Shown here: piece by piece, positions 16,726-24,311 of the stretch
How the letters are laid out: each line of letters starts with the position of its first letter
Position numbering within the stretch: the first letter of the stretch is position 1
Assembly (NCBI RefSeq): GCF_030127105.1
Contig: NZ_CP126161.1
Location: 868,001-932,000 of the forward strand
Length of the DNA stretch: 64,000 bases
Origin: Haloarcula pelagica
Lineage (GTDB): Archaea; Halobacteriota; Halobacteria; Halobacteriales; Haloarculaceae
Direction of reading: 5' to 3'
The notes under the pieces: generated by a model
Told to the model about the DNA's origin: nothing
Databases searched by the model: none
Seen by the model: only the letters and a program-made list of their open reading frames with translations
Position numbers and translations under genes: made by a program

Positions 16726-17024
16726 CAGACGAACACCCGGGTGACGTGGCCGCCACAGCCACACTGCTGGACGTACTCGATGTCGATGTCGTCGCCGAAC
16801 GCTGCCGTCAGTTCGGCGAACAGGTACGTCTCCGGATGTCCCTGGTCCCCGTGGGTGACGAGGTTGACGTGGTTGCCCGCAGTGGTGTGGTCGACGGCTT
16901 CGATGGCCTGTTCGACCACCAGGTCCCGGTCGTCGGCGTGGCTCGGCTGCTCTAGGTTCGCCGACCAGGAGTTGTCGTGGACAGTGTCGGTCACCGGCGG
17001 GATGTCCTCGTGGGCGTGGCTCAT
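16725..17024 (-). CDS. CGCGG-family RiPP precursor (predicted substrate of the radical SAM enzyme)
   Basis: This 99-residue protein's only two Cys are in the C-terminal QCGCGGHVTRVFV (C88 and C90). It matches what I recall as the haloarchaeal 'CGCGG family rSAM-modified RiPP'. The first 30 residues are His/Asp-rich (MSHAHEDIPPVTDTVHDNSW), followed by a folded-looking alpha/beta part (LVVEQAIEAVDHTTAGNHVNLVTHG, then ETYLFAELTAAFGDDIDIEYV). The folded part may be a leader recognised by the maturase. Its stop overlaps the rSAM start (TGATG). A CCGAACATGTACGG palindrome (minus strand) lies 38-51 nt before ATG 17024. No modified product has been described to my knowledge. Confidence 0.8.
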   Translation of the reverse strand: MSHAHEDIPPVTDTVHDNSWSANLEQPSHADDRDLVVEQAIEAVDHTTAGNHVNLVTHGDQGHPETYLFAELTAAFGDDIDIEYVQQCGCGGHVTRVFV

Positions 17025-17061
17025 ACCCGGAGGTTGGCCCGCCCGGCGGGTCCGTCCTGTC

Positions 17062-17075
17062 CCGTACATGTTCGG
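17062..17075. promoter_or_regulatory. palindromic operator copy 1 (CCGTACATGTTCGG)
   Basis: This is one mismatch from the perfect palindrome CCGAACATGTTCGG found at 17907. It lies 38-51 nt before the start of the CGCGG precursor gene (minus strand) and just beyond the end of the SRPBCC gene (stop at 17085). Confidence 0.6.
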
Positions 17076-17084
17076 GAAACGCCG

Positions 17085-17501
17085 TCAGTCGAGTCGGGCT
17101 TCCAGCCAGTCGAACTGCGCGTCGAGTTCCTTCCGGCGCTGGCGGTCGACGACCGTCGAGTCGAGCAACTGGCCGACGACGGCCAGGTCCAGGGCGGCGT
17201 ACTCGGTGGTCGCGGTCACCGTGGTCCCGTCGCCGGCGCTGTCGACGTGGTACTCGGTCCGCATCGACTCGAAGACGCCGTCGCGTTGCTCGTAGGCCAG
17301 TGCTGCGTCCGCGTCGTCGACGACCGCCAGGACGAGTTCGATGTCGAACAGCCCCACGCGGTTGTTGATGATAATGGTGTCGTCCTCGACGGTCACGTCG
17401 TCGAAGCCGGCACCGAGCATGAACGCCTCCAGGTCGGCCATCGCTTCCCGGACCGCCTCCGGTGTCGCGTCGAAGGTTCGTGCCACCGACACGCGTTCCA
17501 T
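17085..17501 (-). CDS. SRPBCC (START-like) family protein
   Basis: This 138-residue protein begins MERVSVARTFDATPEAVREAMADLEAFM, the common start of the polyketide-cyclase/START-like fold. Beta-strands follow (VTVEDDTIIINNRVG, VTATTEYAALDLAVVG), and a long C-terminal helix closes the cavity (RQRRKELDAQFDWLEARLD). The fold binds hydrophobic ligands. It is immediately upstream of the CGCGG/rSAM pair on the same strand, 60 nt away, and is preceded by its own palindrome (17543-17556) and a TATA-like GCTTATCC at leaderless spacing. It may bind the mature peptide or a cofactor, which is speculative. Confidence 0.75.
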   Translation of the reverse strand: MERVSVARTFDATPEAVREAMADLEAFMLGAGFDDVTVEDDTIIINNRVGLFDIELVLAVVDDADAALAYEQRDGVFESMRTEYHVDSAGDGTTVTATTEYAALDLAVVGQLLDSTVVDRQRRKELDAQFDWLEARLD

Positions 17502-17542
17502 ATCGGATGGCGACCGCCCGACGGGATAAGCGTTCGCCACGA

Positions 17543-17556
17543 CCGAACATGTCCGG
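17543..17556. promoter_or_regulatory. palindromic operator copy 2 (CCGAACATGTCCGG)
   Basis: This is one mismatch from the perfect palindrome. It is 42-55 nt before ATG 17501 of the SRPBCC gene and just upstream of its TATA-like box (17524-17531), an activator-like position. It also covers the ATG (17549) of the divergent small gene, so it may control both. Confidence 0.6.
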
Positions 17557-17869
17557 CTCGACGCTCATTGCCGTCGACCGCCTACTGGATTCCGTGCGCC
17601 GCCGTCCACTCCTTCGGGCGAACCGGGAGGTCCTGTGTGCGATCGAGACCCCACCCGACTCCGGCATCGAGGAGCGCCTCGACGACGTGGCGGCCCGGCT
17701 GTGGTACCTCGCCGAAGAACACCCACACGACCCCGACACCGGACAGATCGCACGGCTCAGGTACTCGCTGGGACAGCTCGCCGAACAGGCTCACGACCGG
17801 CGCGCGCGACGGCTCCGGCGCGCCCGCGAGGCGCTCGACGAGTACCGTCGGCTGCTGGAGCCGGTCTGA
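17549..17869 (+). CDS. small all-helical protein, DUF7553-like
   Basis: This is a 106-residue protein predicted to be mostly helical. It carries heptad-like Leu/Ala spacing (IEERLDDVAARLWYLAEEH, then GQIARLRYSLGQLAEQAHDRRARRL) and ends DEYRRLLEPV. The pattern resembles small haloarchaeal DUF7553-type proteins, but I am unsure. It is divergent from the SRPBCC gene, and its ATG lies within the palindromic operator, so its start could instead be the ATG at 17507. The Arg-rich stretch (DRRARRLRRAREA) is atypical for this acidic proteome. Confidence 0.5.
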   Translation: MSGSTLIAVDRLLDSVRRRPLLRANREVLCAIETPPDSGIEERLDDVAARLWYLAEEHPHDPDTGQIARLRYSLGQLAEQAHDRRARRLRRAREALDEYRRLLEPV

Positions 17870-17906
17870 ACCGTGAGCCACGGCACTTATAAACCAAGCC
17901 GTCGAA

Positions 17907-17920
17907 CCGAACATGTTCGG
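17907..17920. promoter_or_regulatory. palindromic operator copy 3 (perfect CCGAACATGTTCGG)
   Basis: This is a perfect 14-bp palindrome. A TATA-like CTTATAAAC at 17886-17894 would place transcription start near 17917, inside the site. Binding here would block the HTH-10 gene at 17965, which suggests autorepression or cross-repression. Confidence 0.65.
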
Positions 17921-17941
17921 CGACACTGGTCTGGCGCTCCG

Positions 17942-17955
17942 CCGAATATATTCGG
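17942..17955. promoter_or_regulatory. palindromic operator copy 4 (perfect CCGAATATATTCGG)
   Basis: This second perfect palindrome of the same CCGAAYATRTTCGG form is centred 35 bp from copy 3. It abuts a Shine-Dalgarno-like GGTGAG (17955-17960) in front of ATG 17965. Confidence 0.6.
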
Positions 17956-17964
17956 GTGAGAACG

Positions 17965-18612
17965 ATGCCACGCGCGGAACTCACGCTCACGGTGCCCGAC
18001 GACATCTGGATCGGCGATGTCTCCAGACAGCACGACGTGACGGTCCGGGTCCTGGCCGCGCTCCCGGACGAGGACTCCGGGGTCGGCCTCGCGGAGGTGA
18101 CCACCGAGGACCTGCCGGGTGTCCTCGGGGACATCGAGTCCCGGGACCCGGTGACCTCGATGGAGATCCTCTCGAACACGGGCGACACCGCGTTGATCCA
18201 GTTCGAAACGTCGACGCCGCTGTTGCTCTTCCCGATCCAGGGGTCGGGGATCCCCCTAGAGATGCCGTTCACGCTCCAGGACGGGCAGGCGATCTGGGAG
18301 ATCACGGCCCCGCAGGAACGGCTCTCGGAGTTGGGCGAGCAACTCGACCAGTTCGGGATCCCGTTCACCGTCGAGAAGGTCCAGCAACACGTCACCGAGG
18401 AGCCGGTGCTGACCGAGAGCCAGCGGGAACTCGTCCAGACGGCCGTCTCGGAGGGGTACTACGACACGCCGCGACGCTGTTCGCTGACCGAACTGGCCGA
18501 GACGGTGGGGATCGCGAAGTCGACCTGCAGCGAGACGCTCCACCGGGCCGAGGAGCAAGTCCTCAAGCGGTTCGTCTCGGAACTGGAGGCCGCGCCGAGT
18601 CGAAGCGCGTAA
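17965..18612 (+). CDS. HTH-10 (bacterio-opsin activator type) transcriptional regulator
   Basis: This 215-residue protein has an N-terminal ligand- or GAF-like domain of about 150 residues (AELTLTVPDDIWIGDVS..., VTSMEILSNTGDTALIQF, FTLQDGQAIWEITAPQERLSEL). The HTH-10 DNA-binding part is LTESQRELVQTAVSEGYYD, then LTELAETVGIAKSTCSETLHRAEEQVL. Unlike the regulator at 14951 it has no Cys cluster in the N domain, so it senses something else. Two perfect palindromes lie in its leader, making it a prime candidate for the protein that reads them. ATG 17965 follows a GGTGAG ribosome site by 4 nt; GTG 17956 is an alternative. Confidence 0.82.
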   Translation: MPRAELTLTVPDDIWIGDVSRQHDVTVRVLAALPDEDSGVGLAEVTTEDLPGVLGDIESRDPVTSMEILSNTGDTALIQFETSTPLLLFPIQGSGIPLEMPFTLQDGQAIWEITAPQERLSELGEQLDQFGIPFTVEKVQQHVTEEPVLTESQRELVQTAVSEGYYDTPRRCSLTELAETVGIAKSTCSETLHRAEEQVLKRFVSELEAAPSRSA

Positions 18613-18638
18613 GAATCCCCGCTGTGAGTGAACTGACA

Positions 18639-19199
18639 ATGAGCAACGACGCGGCCGAGGTACACGAGAACGCCGAGCAGGATGTCATCGCGGTCGACGC
18701 CGACGACAACGAGGAGGGGCTGGTCAACCGCCTCGACGCCCACACCGGCGACGGCGTCCGGCACCGCGCCTTTACCGCACTGCTGTTCGACGAGGACGAC
18801 CGGGTGTTGCTGGCCCAGCGGGCCGCCGGCAAACGCCTCTGGGACACCCACTGGGACGGCACCGTCGCCTCCCACCCCGTCCAGGGCCAGACGCAGGTCG
18901 AAGCGACCCGGGAGCGACTGGAAGAGGAACTGGGAATCTCGCCCGATCAGTACGAGAACCTGCGGGTCACCGACCGCTTCGAGTACAAGCGCTACTACGA
19001 GAACGCCGGCCTGGAGTGGGAGGTCTGTGCCGTCTTGCAGGCGACGCTGCACGACACCTCGCTCGACCCCAACCCGGAGGAGGTCGACGGCCTGATGTGG
19101 GTCCCCTACGAGCGCCTGCGGGAACACCCCGAGTACTACCGGCAACTGCGACTCTGCCCGTGGTTCGAGATCGCGATGCGGCGCGACGAGGAACGGTAA
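18639..19199 (+). CDS. idi: type I isopentenyl-diphosphate isomerase-like Nudix protein lacking the catalytic Cys
   Basis: This 186-residue Nudix-fold protein has the type I IPP isomerase look: HRAFTALLFDEDDRVLLAQRA, WDTHWDGTVASHPVQG, RERLEEELGIS and the C-terminal PWFEIAM. IPP isomerase would convert IPP to DMAPP for archaeal lipids and carotenoids. In E. coli Idi the essential Cys67 sits in VCGHP; here the aligned residue is Ala (TVASHP), while the His and acidic residues are kept. It may therefore use another mechanism, be inactive, or be a related Nudix hydrolase. Haloarchaea often also carry the type II enzyme. Start ATG 18639. Confidence 0.75.
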   Translation: MSNDAAEVHENAEQDVIAVDADDNEEGLVNRLDAHTGDGVRHRAFTALLFDEDDRVLLAQRAAGKRLWDTHWDGTVASHPVQGQTQVEATRERLEEELGISPDQYENLRVTDRFEYKRYYENAGLEWEVCAVLQATLHDTSLDPNPEEVDGLMWVPYERLREHPEYYRQLRLCPWFEIAMRRDEER

Positions 19200-19258
19200 C
19201 GCGCTCCGGAACTCCGTGCCGTCGGCCGGCTTTTCAAGACGGACTGCCTATTCGGGAC

Positions 19259-19957
19259 ATGAACGTCTCGCTGTACGACAGTCTCGACGGTCAGGTCGCG
19301 TTGGTGACCGGCGCGACGCGGGGGATCGGGAAGGCCATCGCCGACGGCCTCGTCGGCCACGGGGCGACGGTGTACGCCGGAGCACGGGACCCGGCGGACG
19401 TGGCGGCGACGGACCGGCGGGCGATCGAACTCGACGTGACCGACGACGGCGAGATCGCCGGCGCGGTCGACCGCATCGAGGCCGAAACCGGCCGGCTCGA
19501 CGTGCTCGTCAACAACGCCGGCGTCATGGACACGCGCGAGTCGCTGGCCGAGATGCCGACCGACGCCATCGACCGCACGCTCGACACCAACCTCTGGGGG
19601 CCGATGGTCCTGACCAAACATGCGCTCCCGCTGTTGCTCGACCGCCCGGGGGGACGCGTAGTCAACGTCTCCTCGGGGCTGGGTGCGATCACCGAACGCC
19701 AGTCGGGCGGCATGCCGGCCTACCGGGTGTCGAAGACGGGACTGAACGGCCTGACTCGCTATCTCGACGGCGAGTACGGCGGCGACGGGTTGCTGGCGAA
19801 CTCGGTGTGTCCCGGCTACGTCCGGACGGACATGACCGAGGGGAGCGCCCCGCGGACACCCGAGAAAGGCGCCGAGACCCCGGTGTGGCTCGCGCGGTTC
19901 CGACCCGAGGCCCCGAGCGGGGAGTTCTGGCGCGACCGGGAACCGAAGCCCTGGTGA
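19259..19957 (+). CDS. short-chain dehydrogenase/reductase
   Basis: This 232-residue classical SDR has the NAD(P)-binding TGATRGIGKAIADGL, the structural NNAGV, the catalytic Ser in NVSSGLG and the Tyr-x3-Lys of YRVSK. The cofactor loop after strand 2 (YAGARDP) has an Arg suggestive of NADP. PGYVRTDM follows the active site as usual. The substrate is unknown. A TTCAAG-type box about 27 nt upstream (near 19232) supports ATG 19259. Its stop is 1 nt from the convergent histidine kinase stop. Confidence 0.9.
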   Translation: MNVSLYDSLDGQVALVTGATRGIGKAIADGLVGHGATVYAGARDPADVAATDRRAIELDVTDDGEIAGAVDRIEAETGRLDVLVNNAGVMDTRESLAEMPTDAIDRTLDTNLWGPMVLTKHALPLLLDRPGGRVVNVSSGLGAITERQSGGMPAYRVSKTGLNGLTRYLDGEYGGDGLLANSVCPGYVRTDMTEGSAPRTPEKGAETPVWLARFRPEAPSGEFWRDREPKPW

Positions 19958-19958
19958 G

Positions 19959-21701
19959 TCAGTCGACGGCCTCGGGCGGTTTCGCGGCGGGGAGCCCGAC
20001 CGCGACGGTGGTGCCCGGGCCGTCCTTGAACGAGAGGGTGCCCCCGACGCTGCGGACGACCCAGGCGACGAGCCACAGGCCCACGCCGGAGCCGTGCTGG
20101 AGGGGCGTCTCCTCGCCCGCCTGGATCACCTCCCGTTCGTGGGCGTCGATCCCCGGTCCGTCGTCCGCGACGGTGGCACAGACTCTCGGCGGTTCCGCGC
20201 GGTAGCCGACATCGATGTCGACGTGGACGCCGGCACTGCCGCCGTCCGTTCGCCCGGTCGCCGGCGTCGTTCCGGGACCGGGGTTCTCGGCCGCCGGGCC
20301 GCCGTGTTCGACGGCGTTGTCGACGAGTTCCTCGAAGGCGATCGAGAGCGACGGGGCGGCCGACACCCAGACATCGTCGTCACAGGTCAGGGAGATGTCC
20401 GCCTCTGGATACGTCTCGCGGGCGCGTTCGACGAGTGGCGTCAAAACGCTCGCGAGTCGTACGGGCCGGACCGACTCGTCTTCCAGCGCCTCCGAGACCC
20501 GACCGATCTTGTTGCTCCGGTCGACGACGGTGTCGACCGTCTCGCGGATGCGCTCGATCCGGTCCCGGGCGTCGTCGTCGACCTCTCCGACGAGCAGGTC
20601 GGCGTTGCCCCGGACGACGTTCATCTCGTTGCGGATGTTGTGCCGCAGGAGGCGGTTGAGGACATCGATGCGCTGTTCGCGCTGGCGGCGGTCGGTGACG
20701 TTCCGGAGGCTGACGAGGTGGCCGGAGACGACGCCGTAGGCCCGGTACAGCGGCGTCACACGCACGTCGTAGTAGTTCACCGCACCGTCGTGTTGCAGTT
20801 CCGTCTCCGCCTGTGCCGACTCCCCGGCGTCCGGGACCGTCGCCGCCAGCGCCGGGACCAACTCGGCCAGTCGCTGCCCCTGGATCTCGTTTCGATCGCG
20901 GTCGAACAGGGCGGCTGCCGCGTCGTTGACATCGACGAGACGGCCGGCCTCGTCGACGATGATCACCTGATCGTCCATCTCGGCGAAGACGGCCTCCCGC
21001 CCGAGGTCACGGGTCACCGGCGCGACATCGAGCAGTTGCCCGCGCAACAGCGCCGCCGAGAGGACGATCCCGGAGACGACGTAGCCCAGGCTCGTCGGGT
21101 CGAACTCCGTCGGCACCGTGTCGAGGACGTACAGCGCGTGTGCGACCGTCGGGGCGGTGATCGCGAGCAACAGGGCGACGATCTGGCCCCGGAACGACTC
21201 GTTGGCCCGGAGCATCGACTGGATCAGCAACACGCCGCCGGCGAGTATCAGTGCCAGGATGTACACCAGATGGCCCCAGTACAGCAGCGTCCACTCTGGG
21301 ACGAGCGCGCTCGTCCCGCCCAGCAGCGTCGTCGTGCCACCGTCCCAGATCAGCCGGTGGCCCGGGTTCGACCAGACGAGCGTGACGAACACGCCCGGTT
21401 CGACCAACAGGAGCGCTAGTCGCCGCCGGGTGAGCCACTCCGGGCGGCCGCTGTACTCTATGACGGTCACGAACCAGGCCACCGGGACGACTACGGAGAG
21501 GGTCAATTGGACCTGGAAGAGCCAGCGCATCGTGTCGATGTCGGGGACCGCGAGTTCGAGACCGTGGGCGACAGCCCAGAAACTCGCGGCGACGACGAAC
21601 GCGGCGAGGGGACCCGCACCCGGGCGGTCGCGGTGGAGCCAGACCAGGAAGGCGACACACATCCCGAGGACGGCCGCCAGGAGGACGACCGAGAGGAGCA
21701 T
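19959..21701 (-). CDS. membrane sensor histidine kinase (7TM-PAS-HisKA-HATPase)
   Basis: This is a 580-residue protein. Seven TM helices occupy about residues 1-225 (the N-terminal 7TM histidine-kinase module; WAVAHGLELA, WFVTVIEYSG). A PAS domain follows near 235-345 (DQVIIVDEAGRLVDVNDAAAALF, ending RNVTDRRQRE). Next come the H-box LLRHNIRNEMNVV with the phosphorylated His and the ATPase domain with N-box FEELVDNAVEHG, VADDGPGID and GSGVGLWL. Haloarchaea have many such kinases, usually without a neighbouring receiver. None is adjacent here, so the partner is unknown. TATA-like ATAAAT near 21730 gives a leaderless or short-leader start at ATG 21701. Confidence 0.92.
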   Translation of the reverse strand: MLLSVVLLAAVLGMCVAFLVWLHRDRPGAGPLAAFVVAASFWAVAHGLELAVPDIDTMRWLFQVQLTLSVVVPVAWFVTVIEYSGRPEWLTRRRLALLLVEPGVFVTLVWSNPGHRLIWDGGTTTLLGGTSALVPEWTLLYWGHLVYILALILAGGVLLIQSMLRANESFRGQIVALLLAITAPTVAHALYVLDTVPTEFDPTSLGYVVSGIVLSAALLRGQLLDVAPVTRDLGREAVFAEMDDQVIIVDEAGRLVDVNDAAAALFDRDRNEIQGQRLAELVPALAATVPDAGESAQAETELQHDGAVNYYDVRVTPLYRAYGVVSGHLVSLRNVTDRRQREQRIDVLNRLLRHNIRNEMNVVRGNADLLVGEVDDDARDRIERIRETVDTVVDRSNKIGRVSEALEDESVRPVRLASVLTPLVERARETYPEADISLTCDDDVWVSAAPSLSIAFEELVDNAVEHGGPAAENPGPGTTPATGRTDGGSAGVHVDIDVGYRAEPPRVCATVADDGPGIDAHEREVIQAGEETPLQHGSGVGLWLVAWVVRSVGGTLSFKDGPGTTVAVGLPAAKPPEAVD

Positions 21702-21766
21702 CTACCGATGGTAGATCGAACCCCAGTATAAATCGTTCCCCGAGGTTACAAGCTCTGATACTGCGG

Positions 21767-22108
21767 TCAGGATCGGCGGGAACGCAGTGCGGACCACACG
21801 GCGACCGCCCCGAGGACGAGCGCCGGCACCAGCGGCAAGACGAGATAGGCGTCCCGGAGTGTGAGCCCCAGCGACGCGACGACTCCCTGTGCCGCGGGGA
21901 GAAAGAGGATCATCCCGGGGATCACCAGGAAGGCGACGAAGATCAGGCCGACGAGCACCCAGCCGTGCCAACCGAATCCCTCCGTCGGTTCGGCCTGCCG
22001 TGGCGGCTCGCCGCTGGGCCGCTCGTACCCGGCCTCGTCGTCGCCGGTGACCGTCACCGAACCGTCGCTGTCGACGGTGACACGGTCGCTCGCGGCGTCG
22101 TCACTCAT
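21767..22108 (-). CDS. small two-TM membrane protein
   Basis: This 113-residue protein has a hydrophilic acidic N terminus (about 45 residues, DSDGSVTVTGDDEAGYE), then two TM helices (GWVLVGLIFVAFLVIPGMI and AYLVLPLVPALVLGAVAVW) and a short basic end (RSRRS). The positive-inside rule puts the C terminus in the cytoplasm. I do not recognise the family. It is divergent from the MoaB-like gene and has no clear partner. Confidence 0.65.
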   Translation of the reverse strand: MSDDAASDRVTVDSDGSVTVTGDDEAGYERPSGEPPRQAEPTEGFGWHGWVLVGLIFVAFLVIPGMILFLPAAQGVVASLGLTLRDAYLVLPLVPALVLGAVAVWSALRSRRS

Positions 22109-22248
22109 GACGGACGGAGCAGGTGACGGTCCTGGCGCCGCGGTCGGGACTGGACATACCACGCAGTCGGGCCAGCGGCCGCAAAACGCTGGCGGTCCGG
22201 CCCCGGACTGGCCCCCGAGTATTTACCCGGCGCCATCCACGTACCGGC

Positions 22249-23091
22249 ATGGTCGATTTCCAGTCCAGGGACACCCGCCGGAGGGCAGGCGAGGCGGCCG
22301 ACGAGGCCGACGAGGCAGCTGATTCCGAGGAGGCGGACGGGGAGGCAACGGCGGAGCAAGACCAGACGGCGGCGTCGACCGACGACGGCTCGGAGCCGGC
22401 GAAGTCGGCACGCGACACCGGCCCAGGGACGGACTCGGAGCCGGGCGGGGACCAGCCGCAAGCGGAAGCGTCGACACAGGTCGACTCGCCCGAGACAGGC
22501 CCCGCGAGCACCCCGCCGGAGACCGAGGGGTCGGTCACACCCCCCGGATCGGCGCCGGCCGGCGGTTCCCCGACATCGGCGACCCGGGAACCGAGCGCGG
22601 CGTCCGAGACGCCCTCGCGTTCGGTCGACGTGGCTCTGGTCACCGTCGGCGACGCGACGACCCCCGAAGGCGACCCGAACCCGACGGCCGACCGGCTCAC
22701 CGACAGTCTGGTCGCCGCCGGCCACACGGTCACCGTGACCCGCGAACTCGCGGGCGGGTACGACGAGGTCCAGAGCGCGGTCGACGGACTCGTCTCACGC
22801 CCGGACGTGGAGACGATCGTCACCGTCGGCGGGACGGGCGTCGCCCAGTCCGACGTGGTCATCGAAGCGGTCCACCCGCTGTTCGAGAAGGTCCTGCCGG
22901 GGTTCGGTGAAGTGGTCCGGAACCTCCTGTTCTACCAGGCCGGAACCGGTGTCGTCGGTGTCCGAACGACCGCCGGGATCACCGGTTCGAGCCCGATCTT
23001 CTGTCTTCCCGGCGAGCGGAGACTGGCGAACCGTGCCGTCGAGGCGGTCGTCGCGGCCGAAGCCCCGGCGCTCGTCGCCGAACTCGAATAG
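22249..23091 (+). CDS. MoaB/Mog-like molybdopterin-binding protein with a long acidic N-terminal extension
   Basis: This 280-residue protein's C-terminal 155 residues are a MoaB/MogA fold: VDVALVTVGDATTPEGDPNPTADRL, then VETIVTVGGTGVAQSDVVIEAV (the GGTG loop that binds molybdopterin), and TTAGITGSSPIFCLPGE. The family adenylates molybdopterin during molybdenum cofactor synthesis. The first about 125 residues are disordered and Glu/Asp/Ala/Thr-rich (EAADEADEAADSEEADGEA), which ordinary MoaB proteins of about 170 residues lack. ATG 22249 has TATTTA 26 nt upstream (near 22220), so the extension is probably really translated. Confidence 0.85.
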   Translation: MVDFQSRDTRRRAGEAADEADEAADSEEADGEATAEQDQTAASTDDGSEPAKSARDTGPGTDSEPGGDQPQAEASTQVDSPETGPASTPPETEGSVTPPGSAPAGGSPTSATREPSAASETPSRSVDVALVTVGDATTPEGDPNPTADRLTDSLVAAGHTVTVTRELAGGYDEVQSAVDGLVSRPDVETIVTVGGTGVAQSDVVIEAVHPLFEKVLPGFGEVVRNLLFYQAGTGVVGVRTTAGITGSSPIFCLPGERRLANRAVEAVVAAEAPALVAELE

Positions 23092-23348
23092 CGCCGTTCG
23101 GACGGTTCTCCGTGTCGAAATCGACCGCGTAAAACGAATAAAACGTCGTAATCGAACCGGCGGTTCGTAAAACGAGTGAAGCGAGACGCTATGAACTGCT
23201 TGAGCGACGGGCCGACCCGACCGCCGCCGGTTTCGGCGCTCAGCGACCGAGCCGCCGGAAAATCGGCCGCATGAGGTCTCTAAACCGACTAAATCGCGTT
23301 AACTTCGATCACCCTTCAAGTTGCTTCCACCCACCAGGTGAGCATGCA
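23092..23348. other. 257-bp intergenic region with repeated GTAAAACGA
   Basis: No ORF of note is seen. GTAAAACGA occurs twice (near 23130 and 23167) with related ATAAAACG and CTAAACCGACTAAATCG nearby, giving an AT-richer patch in GC-rich surroundings. It probably holds the promoter of the Tat protein gene and perhaps a regulator site. Confidence 0.35.
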
Positions 23349-24311
23349 ATGTCCGATCGAACTGCGACGCGACGTGGTGCGCTCAAGGGTATCGGAGCGA
23401 CAGTTGCCGCGGCGACGGGCATCACGGCCCTCTCGGGGTCGGCGGCCGCCCAGTCGCCCTGGACCGCCGTCGAGTCGCCGACGGGGAACACGCTCCACGA
23501 TGTCGAGTACACCGACGAGAGCGCGTACGCGGTCGGCGGTGGCGGCGTCGTCCTCGAACGGACGCCGCTGGGCTGGCAGAAGATCGTCGACGGCGGCCCG
23601 ACGGGCAACGGCAACAGCCTCTACGGCGCGGACGTGACCGACGACGGCAAGCGCCTGTGGTTCGTCGGCTCCTCGGGCGCGATCGGCGAGTACGATGTCG
23701 AGTCGGGCGTCCTGACCGACCACAGCGCCCCGATGGACGTGACCAACAACTTCAACGACGTGTCGGTCACCGGACAGGCCGGCGAGGCCAACGTCTACGT
23801 CGCCGGCGACTCGGGGAAGCTGTACTACTCCTTCGAGAACGGCGCCAGCCAGACCTGGGAGTACGTCACGCCCGGGTCCGGCTCCGCGATCAACGCCGTC
23901 GACTTCTTCGGCGACCGGAAGGGACACATCGTCGACGGGAACAAGTGCGTCTTCCGGACGGCCGACGGCGCGACCTGGGACAAGATCGGACTGGCCGACG
24001 CCAACGTCAACTTCTACGGCGTCGACTCGGACGGCTTCGACGACGTGTGGATCTCCGGCGGCGGCGGGATGATCTTCCACTGGGACGGCGTCGAGTGGAC
24101 GCCCGCCGACACCGGCGACGCCGGTCTGCGTGACATCGAGGTCACCGACGACGACGGCGACGGCCTCACCGTCGGTGGCGGCGGGAAAGTGTACGACCTC
24201 GACGAGAAGTGGACCCAGCAGGCGACCCCGAGCGGCCAGAACCTGAAAGCCGTCGTCCGCGGCGAGACCGACATCGCCGTCGGCGCCGGCGGAACCATCG
24301 TCGAACGGTAG
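23349..24311 (+). CDS. Tat-exported beta-propeller-like (YCF48-type) protein
   Basis: This 320-residue protein has a twin-arginine signal (ATRRGALKGIGATVAAATG) and AAA/AQ cleavage near residue 34. The mature part has repeated propeller-like blades: LHDVEYTDESAYAVGGGGVVLE, LWFVGSSGAIGEYD, VYVAGDSGKLYYSFENG, VWISGGGGMIFHWDG and IAVGAGGTIVER. The G-G-G/S-G-x-I/V motif recurs about every 45 residues, as in YCF48/photosystem-assembly-like and sialidase-like propellers. Function in haloarchaea is unknown. It probably acts in the extracellular space or pseudo-periplasm. Start ATG 23349 (MSDRTATRRG). Confidence 0.8.
   Translation: MSDRTATRRGALKGIGATVAAATGITALSGSAAAQSPWTAVESPTGNTLHDVEYTDESAYAVGGGGVVLERTPLGWQKIVDGGPTGNGNSLYGADVTDDGKRLWFVGSSGAIGEYDVESGVLTDHSAPMDVTNNFNDVSVTGQAGEANVYVAGDSGKLYYSFENGASQTWEYVTPGSGSAINAVDFFGDRKGHIVDGNKCVFRTADGATWDKIGLADANVNFYGVDSDGFDDVWISGGGGMIFHWDGVEWTPADTGDAGLRDIEVTDDDGDGLTVGGGGKVYDLDEKWTQQATPSGQNLKAVVRGETDIAVGAGGTIVER

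Noticed and set aside
17956..17965. GTG start for the HTH-10 gene
   Set aside because: ATG 17965 has a GGTGAG ribosome site directly in front, and the GTG would lie within that site.
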